This document shows, one piece after another, positions 1 through 8,409 of a stretch of DNA of 64,000 bases. The stretch is from Streptomyces sp. CB02923. GTDB taxonomy: Bacteria; Actinomycetota; Actinomycetes; Streptomycetales; Streptomycetaceae. The stretch covers positions 124,001-188,000 of the forward strand of contig NZ_LWKZ01000023.1 of the NCBI RefSeq assembly GCF_001905005.1, in the 5' to 3' direction. The notes beneath the pieces are model-generated. The model searched no databases. It worked only from the letters and a program-made list of their open reading frames with translations, and was not told where the DNA came from. The number at the start of each line of letters is the position of its first letter. The first letter of the stretch is position 1. The position numbers and the translations under genes are program-made.

Positions 1-329
1 GAGCCGGTCGGCCATGAAGTACAGGGCGCCGGAGGCGGGTAGGCGCTGGTGACCTCGGCCAGTCCGGCGCCGACGAACATGACCATGATGCCGACGATGA
101 TCCAGCCCCACATCATCACCGCGGGCCCGCCCGTGACCAGCCCGAATCCGTACAGCGTCAGGCAGCCGGACAGGACGGAGATCACGGAGAAGGAGATGGC
201 GAAGTTCGCGAAGGGGCCCATCCGCCGTTTCAGTACCGGGGCGTAGCCCAGCTTGCGCAGGAAGTCCTGGTCGGCCGGGGAGCCGGCCGGGGTCCGGCCG
301 GCGCGGTCGGATCGCCTTGCGCGCGTCAC
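1..329 (-). pseudogene. amino-acid permease (APC family), N-terminal part, frameshifted and cut by window edge
   Basis: The reverse strand from a GTG at 329 (GGAGG lies about 10 nt upstream) encodes a hydrophilic head followed by FANFAISFSVISVLSGCLTL and a second hydrophobic stretch ending in AEVTSAYP, which is the first two membrane segments of an APC-superfamily amino-acid/GABA permease. After the codon at 36-38 the expected family sequence (T-S-G-A-L-Y-F-M-A-D-R-L) continues only in the next frame: one base is missing between about 34 and 38. The gene therefore looks broken, or the base was lost in sequencing. The rest lies beyond the window. Transport substrate cannot be told from this fragment. 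Confidence 0.7.
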
Positions 330-526
330 GGATGCAGCCTCCAGCTACGGGGTGGGTGAGCCGTCAGCGCAAGGAAAGGACTGGAGTGGGGGGGTGTCGA
401 GCACAACTCGGCCAGATGCCGGGTGGTTTGAGGTCGGAAAGGGCGAGGTGGGAGTGGCCGGGGGAGCGGTGAGGGAGCGGTGGCGGTCCCGAAGGCCGCG
501 GCGCGCGGGCATCGTCCGCGGGTCGC

Positions 527-584
527 GGGGCTGCCCGTACGGCGTGGGGCTGCCCGTACGGCGCGAGGATGCGCCCGTACGGCG
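527..584. repeat. short direct repeats, unit with core GCCCGTACGGCG
   Basis: Two copies of an 18-bp unit (527-544 and 546-563) and a third partial copy (571-584) share the core GCCCGTACGGCG, just downstream of the DUF5685 stop codon. The 330-601 interval otherwise shows no gene. Similar CCGTACGG words recur inside the neighbouring DUF5685 gene, where they encode its P-Y-G repeats, so this may be spread of the same low-complexity DNA. Confidence 0.6.
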
Positions 585-601
585 CGGCCCTCGGGAGGGG
601 G

Positions 602-1990
602 TCAGCAGTCGCAGCAGCACCCGTCGCAGCAGCAGGAGTCCGGGCAGCAGTCGCAACAGTCACAGTCGCGGCAGCAGCCCTCGCGCTTCTTGCGCGACCA
701 CGGACCCTCGTACTCCTTGGCGCAGCAGAGCCGGCACGTGCAGCAGAGCCCGATGGCGACCGCGCAGCCGGCCAGGAAGCCGCGGGGTTTCTTCGGCGGC
801 TGGGGGGAGAGGCCGGGCATCATCCCGCCGTTCCCGGGCCCGCCGCCCGAGCCGCCCCAGTCCCCGGAGCCGCCCGATCCGCCGGAGCCCCCAGATCCCC
901 CAGATCCCCCATGGCCCCCGGGCCCGCCCGCACCGCCGTGGCCGCCGGGCGGTACGGGCCCGCCCGCGTAGGGGTTCTGCTGACCGTTCAGGTGCTGCGG
1001 GCCGTTGCCGTACGGACCGCTCGCCGGGGCCTGGCCGTACTGAGGGGCCGGGGGGTACGGCTGCGGCTGTCCGTACGGGTCACCGGCCTGGCCGCCGTAC
1101 GGCCCGGCCGTCCCGTGTCCCAGGTGTGTACACGTACCCGTACCGAAGGCACGGTCGACCGACCGCCGCAGCTCGTGCACGAGCAGGGCGTGCACCAGCG
1201 CGGAGTCGGTGAACTCCACGTCGCGCAGCGCGAGGCGGATGCCGTGCAGCGCGTCGTCGCACAGCCGGCGGGCCTGCGCCAGGGTGGCTCCGGTGGCGGT
1301 CAGCGGGTTCCAGGCGCCCTCGGCGGCGTCCGCTGCACGGTCCTCCACGGCGTCGAGGAGGTGGGCCAGCCGCCCGAAGAGCCGGCCGGCCTCGGCCAGC
1401 GGCGCCGCGTTGCCGGGGCGGCCGGCGAGGACCGCGGTGTGCGCGAAGGCGGCGCCGGTCGCCGTCTCGGTGGGCTCGGTGATGGCGGTCAGCGGCGTGC
1501 CGGTGACCGCCAGTTCCTCGATGCCCACCTGCCGGTCGACCGCGTCGACGAGTACGGACGTGTCGAAGCCGAGCGCGGCGCCGGTACGCGCCCCGGCCCG
1601 GTCCCAGCCCGCGGCCACCTTGCGCGCGGCGGCTGCCACGGGGCGGCGGCGCAGCAGCCCGTTCCGGTCGGCGACATGGTCGCGTATCTTCGCCGAGGCG
1701 AGCACCAGTGAGACCGAAGCGGCCAGCCGCGCGCCGTCGCCGTTCGCCACCGAAGCGGTCCGCATGCCGCGCAGCGGGCAGGGCCCGGCGGTACGGCGCC
1801 CCTGTGCCGCCCGACCGGACTGGGCATCCGTCAGGACGGACACGATCAAGCCATCGTAATTGGTCACCACCCGGGCGAACTGCCCGTGGTCACCGCGCAG
1901 AGCGAGGCACAGCCCGCACAGATGGGCCATCCACTCCGCCTTGAGCCCCTGGGACAGGCGGTGGGTGCAGGGCCTGACGATTCCGAACAC
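602..1990 (-). CDS. DUF5685 family protein with Gly-rich linker and cysteine-rich C-terminus
   Basis: 462 residues from a GTG at 1990. I chose this start because the family begins M/V-F-G-I-V-R-P-C and a G-rich stretch precedes it; an ATG at 2014 (8 codons earlier) has no ribosome site. The N-terminal ~280 residues carry the family signature F-G-I-V-R-P-C-T-H, then W-M-A-H-L-C-G-L-C-L-A-L-R. A Gly/Pro/Tyr/Ser-rich low-complexity linker follows (P-Y-G and G-G-S repeats). It ends in a short hydrophobic patch, the conserved E-Y-E-G-P-W-S-R-K-K-R, and a tail dominated by Cys (16 Cys in the last 24 residues). Function of DUF5685 is not known to me; the Cys tail suggests metal binding or disulfide chemistry. 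Divergent from the small ORF/ABC transporter to its right. Confidence 0.85.
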   Translation of the reverse strand: MFGIVRPCTHRLSQGLKAEWMAHLCGLCLALRGDHGQFARVVTNYDGLIVSVLTDAQSGRAAQGRRTAGPCPLRGMRTASVANGDGARLAASVSLVLASAKIRDHVADRNGLLRRRPVAAAARKVAAGWDRAGARTGAALGFDTSVLVDAVDRQVGIEELAVTGTPLTAITEPTETATGAAFAHTAVLAGRPGNAAPLAEAGRLFGRLAHLLDAVEDRAADAAEGAWNPLTATGATLAQARRLCDDALHGIRLALRDVEFTDSALVHALLVHELRRSVDRAFGTGTCTHLGHGTAGPYGGQAGDPYGQPQPYPPAPQYGQAPASGPYGNGPQHLNGQQNPYAGGPVPPGGHGGAGGPGGHGGSGGSGGSGGSGGSGDWGGSGGGPGNGGMMPGLSPQPPKKPRGFLAGCAVAIGLCCTCRLCCAKEYEGPWSRKKREGCCRDCDCCDCCPDSCCCDGCCCDC

Positions 1991-2197
1991 GTGAAGAGAA
2001 CCCCCGTTGGACATCGATGGACAGCAGTCGTGGCTGGAAATCGTATGACCCGAAGTGGCGGAGGAGGTACCGGAGGTCCGGGCGACGGGGGTGGCCGCGG
2101 GGGCCGCGGGGTTCCACCGGATCGGGCGCCGGGTGTGCCGGGGCGGGCAGGACGGGGCATAGCACGAGGCACGACGACTCAAGACGGAGGAGAAGCC

Positions 2198-2362
2198 ATG
2201 AGGGACACCGTGACGGTGCCGACCGGTCGAGTTGCAGCCCCGGTTCCGGCCGCAGCACCGTCCCGCCCCGTGCGGGCGCGCACCCGTCCGCGTACCCGTG
2301 CCCGTACCGCTCGCGTGCCCCGCGGCCGCACCGCGCACGCCTCATGGCCGGAGGCACGATGA
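2198..2362 (+). CDS. small basic ORF (54 aa) translationally coupled to the ABC transporter
   Basis: ATG at 2198 follows a near-perfect ribosome site (GGAGGAG, 6 nt spacing). The 54-residue product is M-R-D-T-V-T-V-P-T-G-R... followed by an Arg/Pro/Ala/Thr-rich tail with no acidic cluster, no Cys and few hydrophobics. Its stop overlaps the ATG of the ABC transporter (ATGA at 2359-2362), a classic coupling arrangement. It may be a leader peptide that delivers ribosomes to the exporter, a substrate of the exporter (peptide precursor), or a decayed frame. I do not recognise a family. Strong initiation signals make translation likely; function is open. Confidence 0.45.
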   Translation: MRDTVTVPTGRVAAPVPAAAPSRPVRARTRPRTRARTARVPRGRTAHASWPEAR

Positions 2363-4353
2363 GGAGCCGCGGCGTCAGGCCCCGGACCGAACTGCCCGTC
2401 TCCGAGAGCGAGCGAGTGCTGTTCGGCGGGGCCCTGCGCTACGACCTGTCCTTCACGCGGCACGAGATGCCGATCCTGCGGATGGGGCTGTGGTCGATGG
2501 CCCGGCAGTTCCCCGCCATGATGGGGGCCGTCGCCAAGGCGGCCTGGCGTGAGGACCGGATCGCGCTGACGGCGCTGCTCGGCGCCGAGGTCGGCCAGGG
2601 CGTCATGCGGGCCTTCACCCTGGTGGCCACCAACCAGGTGCTCATGGCCCTGTTCGCGGCCGGGCCCACGCCCGCGCGGCTGCGCCAGGCGCTGCCCGCC
2701 CTGGTGGCGGTGGCGGTCGTCGCGGTGCTCTCGGCCCTCTTGTCGGCCGTGTCCACCGCGGCGTCCGGGCAACTGGAACCCAAGATCGAACGCGTCTGCA
2801 CGGCCCGCTTCTACCACGGCGTGATCCACGTCGAACTCGCCGCCCTGGAGGACCAGCAGGTCCACCGCACCCTGGACGCCGGCCGGTTCGGAACCGACTC
2901 GATCCGGATGATGCTCAGCTCCTCCATCCTGGTCCTCAACGCGCTGATCGGCCTGATCGCGGCCGCCGGGGTGCTGCTCATGCTGCACCCGCTGCTCGTC
3001 CTGATGCTGTTCCTGGTCGCCGCCCCCAACGGGTGGGGGGCGGTGCTCTCGGCCCGCCGCCAGTACGAGTCCCGGCACACCTGGATCGAGCACCGCCGCG
3101 CCATCTCCGTCATCACCCAGAAACTCACCGACCAGGGGTGCGCAGCGGAGATCCGTGTGCACGGCGCCGGGCGCCTGCTGGTGGACGCGTACGCGGACAT
3201 GTCCAAGACGATGGAGCGCGAGCAACAGCGGCTGTCCCGCGCCGAGGCCGTCACCCAGACCGTCGCCTCGGCAGGATCGGGACTGGCGTCGCTGGGCGCC
3301 TACGGCGTGCTGTGGCTGCTGCTGACCAGCGGCGGGATGCCGCTGGCCGTGGCCGGGACCGCGGTGATCGCCGTACGGTCGTCCAGCGCCGGCCTGATGT
3401 CCCTGGTCATGCAGTTCAACCGGCTCTACGAGGAGGCCATGTACCTCAAGGACTGGGAGGACGCCTGCGCCACCGCCAAGCGGCACGCCATTCCCGGCGG
3501 CGGGGCCCAGCTGACCGGGCCGCTGGAGGAGGTGTGCCTGGAAAGCGTGTCCTTCACCTACCCGGGCGCCACCTCGCCCGCCCTGGACAAGGTGGACCTG
3601 TGCGTTCCCCGCGGCACGGTCGTCGCGCTGGTCGGGGCGAACGGTTCCGGCAAGTCCACCCTCGCCAAACTCGTCGCGGGCCTGTACCTGCCCAGCGACG
3701 GTCGCCTCCTGTGGAACGGCACCGACACCCGCGACGCCGACCGCGCGGCCGTCTTCGGGCAAGTGGCGCTGCTGGCACAGGACTTCCCGCACTGGCCGAT
3801 GACCGCCCGCGCCAACATCCACATCGGGCGCAGCGACCAGCGGCTCGACCAGTGGCGCGTCGAGCGGGCCGCCGACGGCGCGGACGCCACCGACGTCATC
3901 ACCTCCTTGCCGCACAGCTGGGACAGCCTGGTCGTCAAGGGCTTCGAACGCGGCACCCAGCTCTCCGGCGGACAGTGGCAGCGCCTCGGCGCCGCCCGCG
4001 CCCACTACCGCGAGGCCCCGCTGCTGGTCGTGGACGAGCCGACGTCCGCGCTCGACCCCAGGGCCGAGGTCGAGGCGTTCCAGGCGCTGCGTTCCCTCAC
4101 CGACGAGGGCACCACCGTCCTGCTGATCACCCACCGGCTCGCCGCCACCGCGACCGCCGACCTCATCTACGTCCTCGACGAGGGCCGCCTGATCGAACAG
4201 GGCACCCACGCGCAGCTCATGGCCCTCGACGACGGCCACTACCGCTCCCTGTACGAGATCCAGGCCGCCCAGTACACGGCCGCCGCACCCGGCGGATGCT
4301 CCGCGGGCCGGTGCGCGAAGGCGTCGGCCGACGCACAGGGAGAGCGCCCATGA
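2359..4353 (+). CDS. ABC transporter, fused membrane and ATPase domains (ABCB-type exporter half)
   Basis: 664 residues from ATG 2359 (GGAGG just upstream, stop of the preceding small ORF overlapping). The first ~390 residues hold a six-segment type membrane domain (hydrophobic runs near V-A-V-A-V-V-A-V-L-S-A-L-L and L-I-G-L-I-A-A-A-G-V-L-L). The ATPase domain has Walker A G-A-N-G-S-G-K-S-T (~residue 426), signature L-S-G-G-Q (~535), Walker B L-L-V-V-D-E-P (~555) and the H-loop histidine in I-T-H-R. It is a half-transporter that would act as dimer in the membrane, exporting a peptide or lipid-like substrate. No C39 peptidase domain is present. Membrane-domain sequence resembles exporters in peptide natural-product loci, but no modifying enzyme lies nearby. 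C-terminus G-G-C-S-A-G-R-C is Cys/Ala-rich. Confidence 0.9.
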   Translation: MRSRGVRPRTELPVSESERVLFGGALRYDLSFTRHEMPILRMGLWSMARQFPAMMGAVAKAAWREDRIALTALLGAEVGQGVMRAFTLVATNQVLMALFAAGPTPARLRQALPALVAVAVVAVLSALLSAVSTAASGQLEPKIERVCTARFYHGVIHVELAALEDQQVHRTLDAGRFGTDSIRMMLSSSILVLNALIGLIAAAGVLLMLHPLLVLMLFLVAAPNGWGAVLSARRQYESRHTWIEHRRAISVITQKLTDQGCAAEIRVHGAGRLLVDAYADMSKTMEREQQRLSRAEAVTQTVASAGSGLASLGAYGVLWLLLTSGGMPLAVAGTAVIAVRSSSAGLMSLVMQFNRLYEEAMYLKDWEDACATAKRHAIPGGGAQLTGPLEEVCLESVSFTYPGATSPALDKVDLCVPRGTVVALVGANGSGKSTLAKLVAGLYLPSDGRLLWNGTDTRDADRAAVFGQVALLAQDFPHWPMTARANIHIGRSDQRLDQWRVERAADGADATDVITSLPHSWDSLVVKGFERGTQLSGGQWQRLGAARAHYREAPLLVVDEPTSALDPRAEVEAFQALRSLTDEGTTVLLITHRLAATATADLIYVLDEGRLIEQGTHAQLMALDDGHYRSLYEIQAAQYTAAAPGGCSAGRCAKASADAQGERP

Positions 4354-4415
4354 CGGGCCCCCGCGTGCAGTGATCTGCCGGCCCTCGTGCCCTTCGGCAG
4401 GAACCGTTGATTCAT

Positions 4416-4431
4416 CCCCGCACCGCGGGGC
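4416..4431. terminator. small GC hairpin after the ABC transporter
   Basis: CCCCGC-ACC-GCGGGG gives a perfect 6-bp stem with 3-nt loop, 60 bp after the ABC transporter stop. No U-run follows, so it is a possible but weak terminator. Nothing else recognisable lies in 4354-4596. Confidence 0.3.
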
Positions 4432-4596
4432 ACTCGGAACGCCGTGGCGCGCGGCGGAACGCCCGCGACAGGACAGACAGGCTCACCGGCGTTCCCCGCT
4501 CCGCCACCGGCCGCACCGGTGACGTACGCGTACCGAAGCCGGCGGTGGCATACACGGTGCCGCCGGTCCGTACGGGTTTTTGACCAGGAGGTCACA

Positions 4597-5502
4597 GTGA
4601 CAACAGTGCGAACTCGTCCGCGTCTCTTAGCCGTGGCCGCCGCCGGGACGCTGTCCCTGGCCGCCGTCACCGGCTGCGGTGGTACGGACGGCACGGACGG
4701 CACGGACGGCACGACGTCGGGCAAGGACCCCGGCCCGCAGGGCAGCGCGTCGGCCTCACAGGGCGGCGCGGCGGACGGTCCGCAGGCGGTGCGGGCCGCA
4801 CACCACCGGACCACCGCCGCCAAGACCGCCAAGATGACGCTCCTCACCCGGGCCAGGAGCGGTGGCGACAGCGCGGAGGCCCGCGGGGCGGGCGTCGTGG
4901 ACCTGGGCAGCGGCAGCAGCGACCTGACGCTGCGGACCGGCAACCAGCAGGTCCGCCAGCGCCTGGTGGACGGCATGCTGTACCAGCAGCCGTTCGCGGA
5001 GCAGCGGCAGCAGCTGCCGCAGGGCAAATCGTGGCTGAAGGTGGACCTGAAGAAGCTCCTGGCACAGTCCGGCAGCAGCGCGCAGTATGAGGACCCGACG
5101 GCCTCGTTCAACTACACCAAGGGCATCAGCGACAAGGACGTCACCAAGGTCGGCAGCGAGACCGTCGACGGCACGGCCACCACGCACTACAAGGTGTCCG
5201 TCGACGTGGCGGAGCTGGCCAAGGGCAACGAACAGCAGGCGAAGCAGCTCAGGGCGCAGCTCGGCGACCGGCTGCCGCTCGACATCTGGCTGGACGGGCA
5301 GGGCCGGGTCCGCCAGGAGAAGGTCGAGGTCGCGCCCAAGGGGGGCAAGCAGGGCAGCAGCGGTGCGCGGACCGCCGTCAGCACGACGCTGAAGTTCAGC
5401 GACTTCGGTACGGACGTGAACGTGACCGCGCCCCCGGCCGAGGACACGGTCGACATCACGGCCAAGGCCGCGCAACAGGGACAGCGGACGTCGAAGTCGT
5501 GA
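4597..5502 (+). CDS. LppX/LprAFG-like lipoprotein with an in-frame TTA codon
   Basis: 301 residues from GTG 4597 (AGGAGG, 5-6 nt upstream). A basic n-region, hydrophobic stretch and lipobox A-V-T-G-C place the lipidated Cys at residue 27, followed by a flexible G-T-D repeat. The body (about residues 70-290) contains the features of actinobacterial LppX_LprAFG/DUF1396 lipoproteins: a surface-exposed beta-rich fold with G-M-L-Y-Q, W-L-K-V-D-L and the late I-W-L-D-G-Q-G-R-V-R. Relatives carry lipids or act as cell-envelope sensors; the ligand here is unknown. Codon 11 is TTA (4627-4629), so translation may depend on the bldA tRNA and occur late in development. A secreted esterase gene follows in the same direction. 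Confidence 0.8.
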   Translation: MTTVRTRPRLLAVAAAGTLSLAAVTGCGGTDGTDGTDGTTSGKDPGPQGSASASQGGAADGPQAVRAAHHRTTAAKTAKMTLLTRARSGGDSAEARGAGVVDLGSGSSDLTLRTGNQQVRQRLVDGMLYQQPFAEQRQQLPQGKSWLKVDLKKLLAQSGSSAQYEDPTASFNYTKGISDKDVTKVGSETVDGTATTHYKVSVDVAELAKGNEQQAKQLRAQLGDRLPLDIWLDGQGRVRQEKVEVAPKGGKQGSSGARTAVSTTLKFSDFGTDVNVTAPPAEDTVDITAKAAQQGQRTSKS

Positions 5503-5630
5503 CGTGATCCGCTGCCGTTCCGCGAAGGCGCCGGGTGGGGCGGACCGGCGCCTTCAGCGCGTCCGGAATCGCTCCGCGGAGCTACCGGAGATCGTCCCCG
5601 GGAGTGATGGCGACCACGGCGCCCGGTCCG

Positions 5631-5636
5631 TAGATT
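5631..5636 (+). promoter_or_regulatory. possible -10 element (TAGATT) for the esterase gene
   Basis: TAGATT fits the HrdB-type -10 consensus and sits about 70 bp upstream of the esterase start. The -35 region at 17-18 bp (TGGCGA/GGCGAC) is weak. Three copies of ATCGAC (5660, 5675, 5687) lie between it and the ribosome site and could be activator or repressor half-sites. Confidence 0.3.
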
Positions 5637-5703
5637 TCCGTCGACACGTCATTCACGGCATCGACAATCACGACATCGACCGGAAATCGACAGGAAGAAG
5701 CCG

Positions 5704-6945
5704 ATGCGCCACAGATCTCTGCCCCGCGCCGCAGCCGTCATGGTTCTGGCCGCCGCCGTCTGTGCTCCCGCCGCCACCGCCCACGCCGGAAACACACCGG
5801 TCAGCCGGGCGGGCGTACCTTCCGTAGGGCCGGACTTACCGTCCGTACGGCCGGACATACCTTCCGTGCGGCAGGGCTTACCGTCCGTACGAGCGGCTGA
5901 ATCCGGACCGACGCTTCCCGCGCCCTCGGGAAAGCACCCGATCGGCCTGACCACCCTGCACCTGAAGGACAGCGGGCGGCCCGACCCGTGGGTGCCCGGT
6001 GAGCATCGGGAACTGATGGTCTCCGTCTGGTATCCGGCCGTACGGCCTTCGGGAACTCCCGCTCCGTACATGACCGCGGCGGAATCCGAGGAGTATCTGA
6101 AGAACAGCGGTACCGACGTGCCGCCGCGCATTCTGAGCACCGTGCGTACCCACGCGACCGTGGACGCCGAACCGGCCGGGCGGCGCGGCGGGCTCCCGCT
6201 GGTCGTGCTGTCGCCGGGCTTCGGGATGCCGCGCGCCACCCTGACCGGGCTCGCGGAGGAGCTGGCCGGGCGTGGCTACGCCGTGGCCGCCGTCGGGCAC
6301 AACTACGAGGCCAACGGCACCACCTTCCCCGACGGGCACACGACGCCCTGCGTGGCGTGCAAGGACCCGGACCACCCCCGGGTCGGCGCCGTCCGGGCCC
6401 GGGACGTCTCCTTCGTACTGGACGCGCTGACCGGAAACCTGGACGCGCTGACCGGGAACAGCCCGGCCTGGAGGGGCGGGAAACTCGTCGACGCCGGCCG
6501 TATCGCCATGGCCGGACATTCGGCCGGCGGTTTCAGCGTCATTCCCGCCATGCTGCGGGACCCGCGCATCAAGGCGGGCATCAACATGGACGGGAATTTC
6601 CGGTACCCGAACGACGTCCCGCTGAACCGGCCGGTGCTGATGCTCGGCAAACCCAGCCACGTACCCGGCGGCCCCGACGGAACGTGGGACGAGACCTGGA
6701 AAGAGCTGACCGGATGGAAACGCTGGCTGAGCGTCGGAGGAACCGAACACCTCTCCTTCACCGACCTGGCGGCCCTGGCCAAAGAACTCGGCATTCCCCT
6801 CCAGGCCCTCGACGGTGACCGCTGCGACGCCATCACGCGCGCTTATGTCACCGCCTTCGTCGACAAGCATCTGCGGGGGAAGGAAAGCGCCTTGCTGGAC
6901 GGCCCCTCGGCCCGCTACCCGGAGGTGGAATTCCACCGGCCGTAG
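5704..6945 (+). CDS. secreted alpha/beta hydrolase (PAF-acetylhydrolase/lipase-like esterase)
   Basis: 413 residues from ATG 5704 (AGGAAG upstream). A signal peptide (cleavage near A-T-A-H-A, residue ~29) precedes a 28-residue spacer of four heptads of type P-S-V-R-P-D-L. The catalytic domain shows G-F-G-M-P-R near the oxyanion region, the nucleophile elbow G-H-S-A-G-G (Ser ~279), and a C-terminal E-H-L-S-F-T likely to hold the catalytic His, as in platelet-activating-factor acetylhydrolase-like and lipase/cutinase-type enzymes of actinomycetes. It probably hydrolyses short acyl esters outside the cell. Two TTA codons (5836-5838 and 5878-5880) fall in the heptad repeats, suggesting bldA dependence. 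The preceding lipoprotein gene also has a TTA codon. Confidence 0.85.
   Translation: MRHRSLPRAAAVMVLAAAVCAPAATAHAGNTPVSRAGVPSVGPDLPSVRPDIPSVRQGLPSVRAAESGPTLPAPSGKHPIGLTTLHLKDSGRPDPWVPGEHRELMVSVWYPAVRPSGTPAPYMTAAESEEYLKNSGTDVPPRILSTVRTHATVDAEPAGRRGGLPLVVLSPGFGMPRATLTGLAEELAGRGYAVAAVGHNYEANGTTFPDGHTTPCVACKDPDHPRVGAVRARDVSFVLDALTGNLDALTGNSPAWRGGKLVDAGRIAMAGHSAGGFSVIPAMLRDPRIKAGINMDGNFRYPNDVPLNRPVLMLGKPSHVPGGPDGTWDETWKELTGWKRWLSVGGTEHLSFTDLAALAKELGIPLQALDGDRCDAITRAYVTAFVDKHLRGKESALLDGPSARYPEVEFHRP
5818..5901 (+). repeat. four 21-bp coding repeats in the esterase
   Basis: Four tandem 21-bp units encode P-S-V-G-P-D-L, P-S-V-R-P-D-I, P-S-V-R-Q-G-L and P-S-V-R-A-A-E between the signal peptide and the catalytic domain. 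The unit length is a multiple of three, so copy changes would keep the frame. Two of the units end in TTA leucine codons. Confidence 0.8.
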
Positions 6946-7021
6946 GGGGAAACGCCCCCGGCCGACCGGACCGAGTCCCCTTGTCGCGGAGCGAGGCACG
7001 GAGCGAAGCGCGAAGTGGGGT

Positions 7022-7052
7022 GTGACGCGAGGTGTGACGTGAGGCGCGTCAC
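7022..7052. promoter_or_regulatory. inverted repeat between esterase and sbcD
   Basis: GTGACGCG-N15-CGCGTCAC is a perfect 8-bp inverted repeat; a related GTGACGTG half-site lies in the spacer. It is 77 bp after the esterase stop and 190 bp before sbcD. It could be an operator or a weak hairpin terminator; no U-run follows. No gene is seen in the rest of 6946-7242. Confidence 0.35.
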
Positions 7053-7242
7053 ATGATCCGGCCGGTTCGTGACGGGCTCCGGAGCCGGCCGGGCGCGGAT
7101 GGCAGACTGAGGCCGGTGGGAAACACGGTGCCAGGCGGCACCGACGTGGCCGGCGCCCGGAGCGACCCTCAAGGGCGGCCGTACGGGCCCGCTGCGGGCG
7201 ACGGGAGCGAGGAGCGGTAAAAGTGCAGGTCGAGGCGGTCTC

Positions 7243-8409
7243 GTGAGATTTCTGCACACCTCCGACTGGCACCTCGGCCGCTCGTTTCACCGGGTGAACC
7301 TGCTCGCCGCGCAGCGCACCTTCCTCGACCACCTCGTCGAGACGGTCCGTGCGCAGCGGGTCGACGCGGTCCTCGTCGCGGGGGACGTCTACGACCGTGC
7401 CGTACCGCCGCTGGCCGCCGTGGAGCTCTTCGACGACGCCCTGCACCGCCTCGCCGCCCTGGGCGTGCCCACCGTCATGATCTCCGGGAACCACGACTCC
7501 GCCCGGCGGCTCGGCGTCGGCTCCGGCCTGATGCGGCAGGCCGGTATCCACCTGCGGACCGACCCGGCGGCCTGCGCCACCCCGGTCGTGCTGCGCGACG
7601 AGCACGGCGAGGTCGCCCTGTACGGCCTCCCGTACCTGGAACCGGCCCTGGTCAAGGAGGAGTTCGGCGCCGAGCGGGCCGACCACGCGCACGTACTGGG
7701 CGCCGCCATGGACCGGGTGCGCGACGATCTCGCCGGACGGCCCGCCGGCACCCGGTCGGTGGTGCTCGCGCACGCCTTCGTCACCGGCGGCGCGCCCAGC
7801 GACAGCGAGCGCGACATCACGGTCGGCGGCGTGGAGTCGGTCCCCGCGTCGGTCTTCGACGGAGTCGATTACGCCGCCCTCGGGCATCTGCACGGCTGCC
7901 AGACGATCACCGACCGGGTCCGCTACTCCGGCTCGCCCCTCGCCTACTCCTTCTCCGAGGAGCGGCACCGCAAGTCCCTGTGGCTCGTCGACCTGGACGC
8001 CGCGGGCACGGTGAGCGCGGAGCGCCTGGACTGCCCGGTGCCCCGGCCGCTGGCCCGGGTCCGCGGCAAGCTGGAGAACCTGCTGGCGGACCCGGCGCTG
8101 GCCGCCCACGAGGGGGCGTGGGTGGAGGCGACCCTGACCGACACCGCCCGCCCGCACGAACCGATGGCCCGGCTCGCCGGACGCTTCCCGCACATCCTCA
8201 GCCTCGCCTTCGAGCCGGAGGAAGCCGCCGCCCGCACCCTCGCCTCGTACGCGCAGCGGCTGCGCGGCCGCAGTGACCAGGAGATCGCCGAGGACTTCGT
8301 CGCCCACGTACGGACCGGGCGCACCGTGGACGACGAGGAGCGGGCCGTGCTGCGCTCCGCCCTCGACGAGGTGCGGACCGACGACACGCTGCGGGAGGTG
8401 GCGCGGTGA
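7243..8409 (+). CDS. sbcD: exonuclease SbcD (Mre11-like nuclease subunit)
   Basis: 388 residues from GTG 7243. SbcD is the Mn-dependent phosphoesterase of the SbcCD complex, which cuts hairpins and processes DNA ends. Visible metallophosphoesterase motifs: D-W-H-L-G (residues 8-12), A-G-D-V-Y-D (~47-52), G-N-H-D-S (~82-86), V-L-A-H-A-F-V (~168) and G-H-L-H-G. Length is normal for the family. The last codons overlap the first of sbcC (GTGA at 8406-8409), so the two subunits are translationally coupled and made together in the cytoplasm. Confidence 0.95.
   Translation: MRFLHTSDWHLGRSFHRVNLLAAQRTFLDHLVETVRAQRVDAVLVAGDVYDRAVPPLAAVELFDDALHRLAALGVPTVMISGNHDSARRLGVGSGLMRQAGIHLRTDPAACATPVVLRDEHGEVALYGLPYLEPALVKEEFGAERADHAHVLGAAMDRVRDDLAGRPAGTRSVVLAHAFVTGGAPSDSERDITVGGVESVPASVFDGVDYAALGHLHGCQTITDRVRYSGSPLAYSFSEERHRKSLWLVDLDAAGTVSAERLDCPVPRPLARVRGKLENLLADPALAAHEGAWVEATLTDTARPHEPMARLAGRFPHILSLAFEPEEAAARTLASYAQRLRGRSDQEIAEDFVAHVRTGRTVDDEERAVLRSALDEVRTDDTLREVAR

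Noticed and set aside
2359..4353. Lanthipeptide or other RiPP cluster around the ABC exporter
   Set aside because: No modifying enzyme, no peptidase domain and no Ser/Thr/Cys core in the small peptide; only the coupled small ORF is kept as an open finding.
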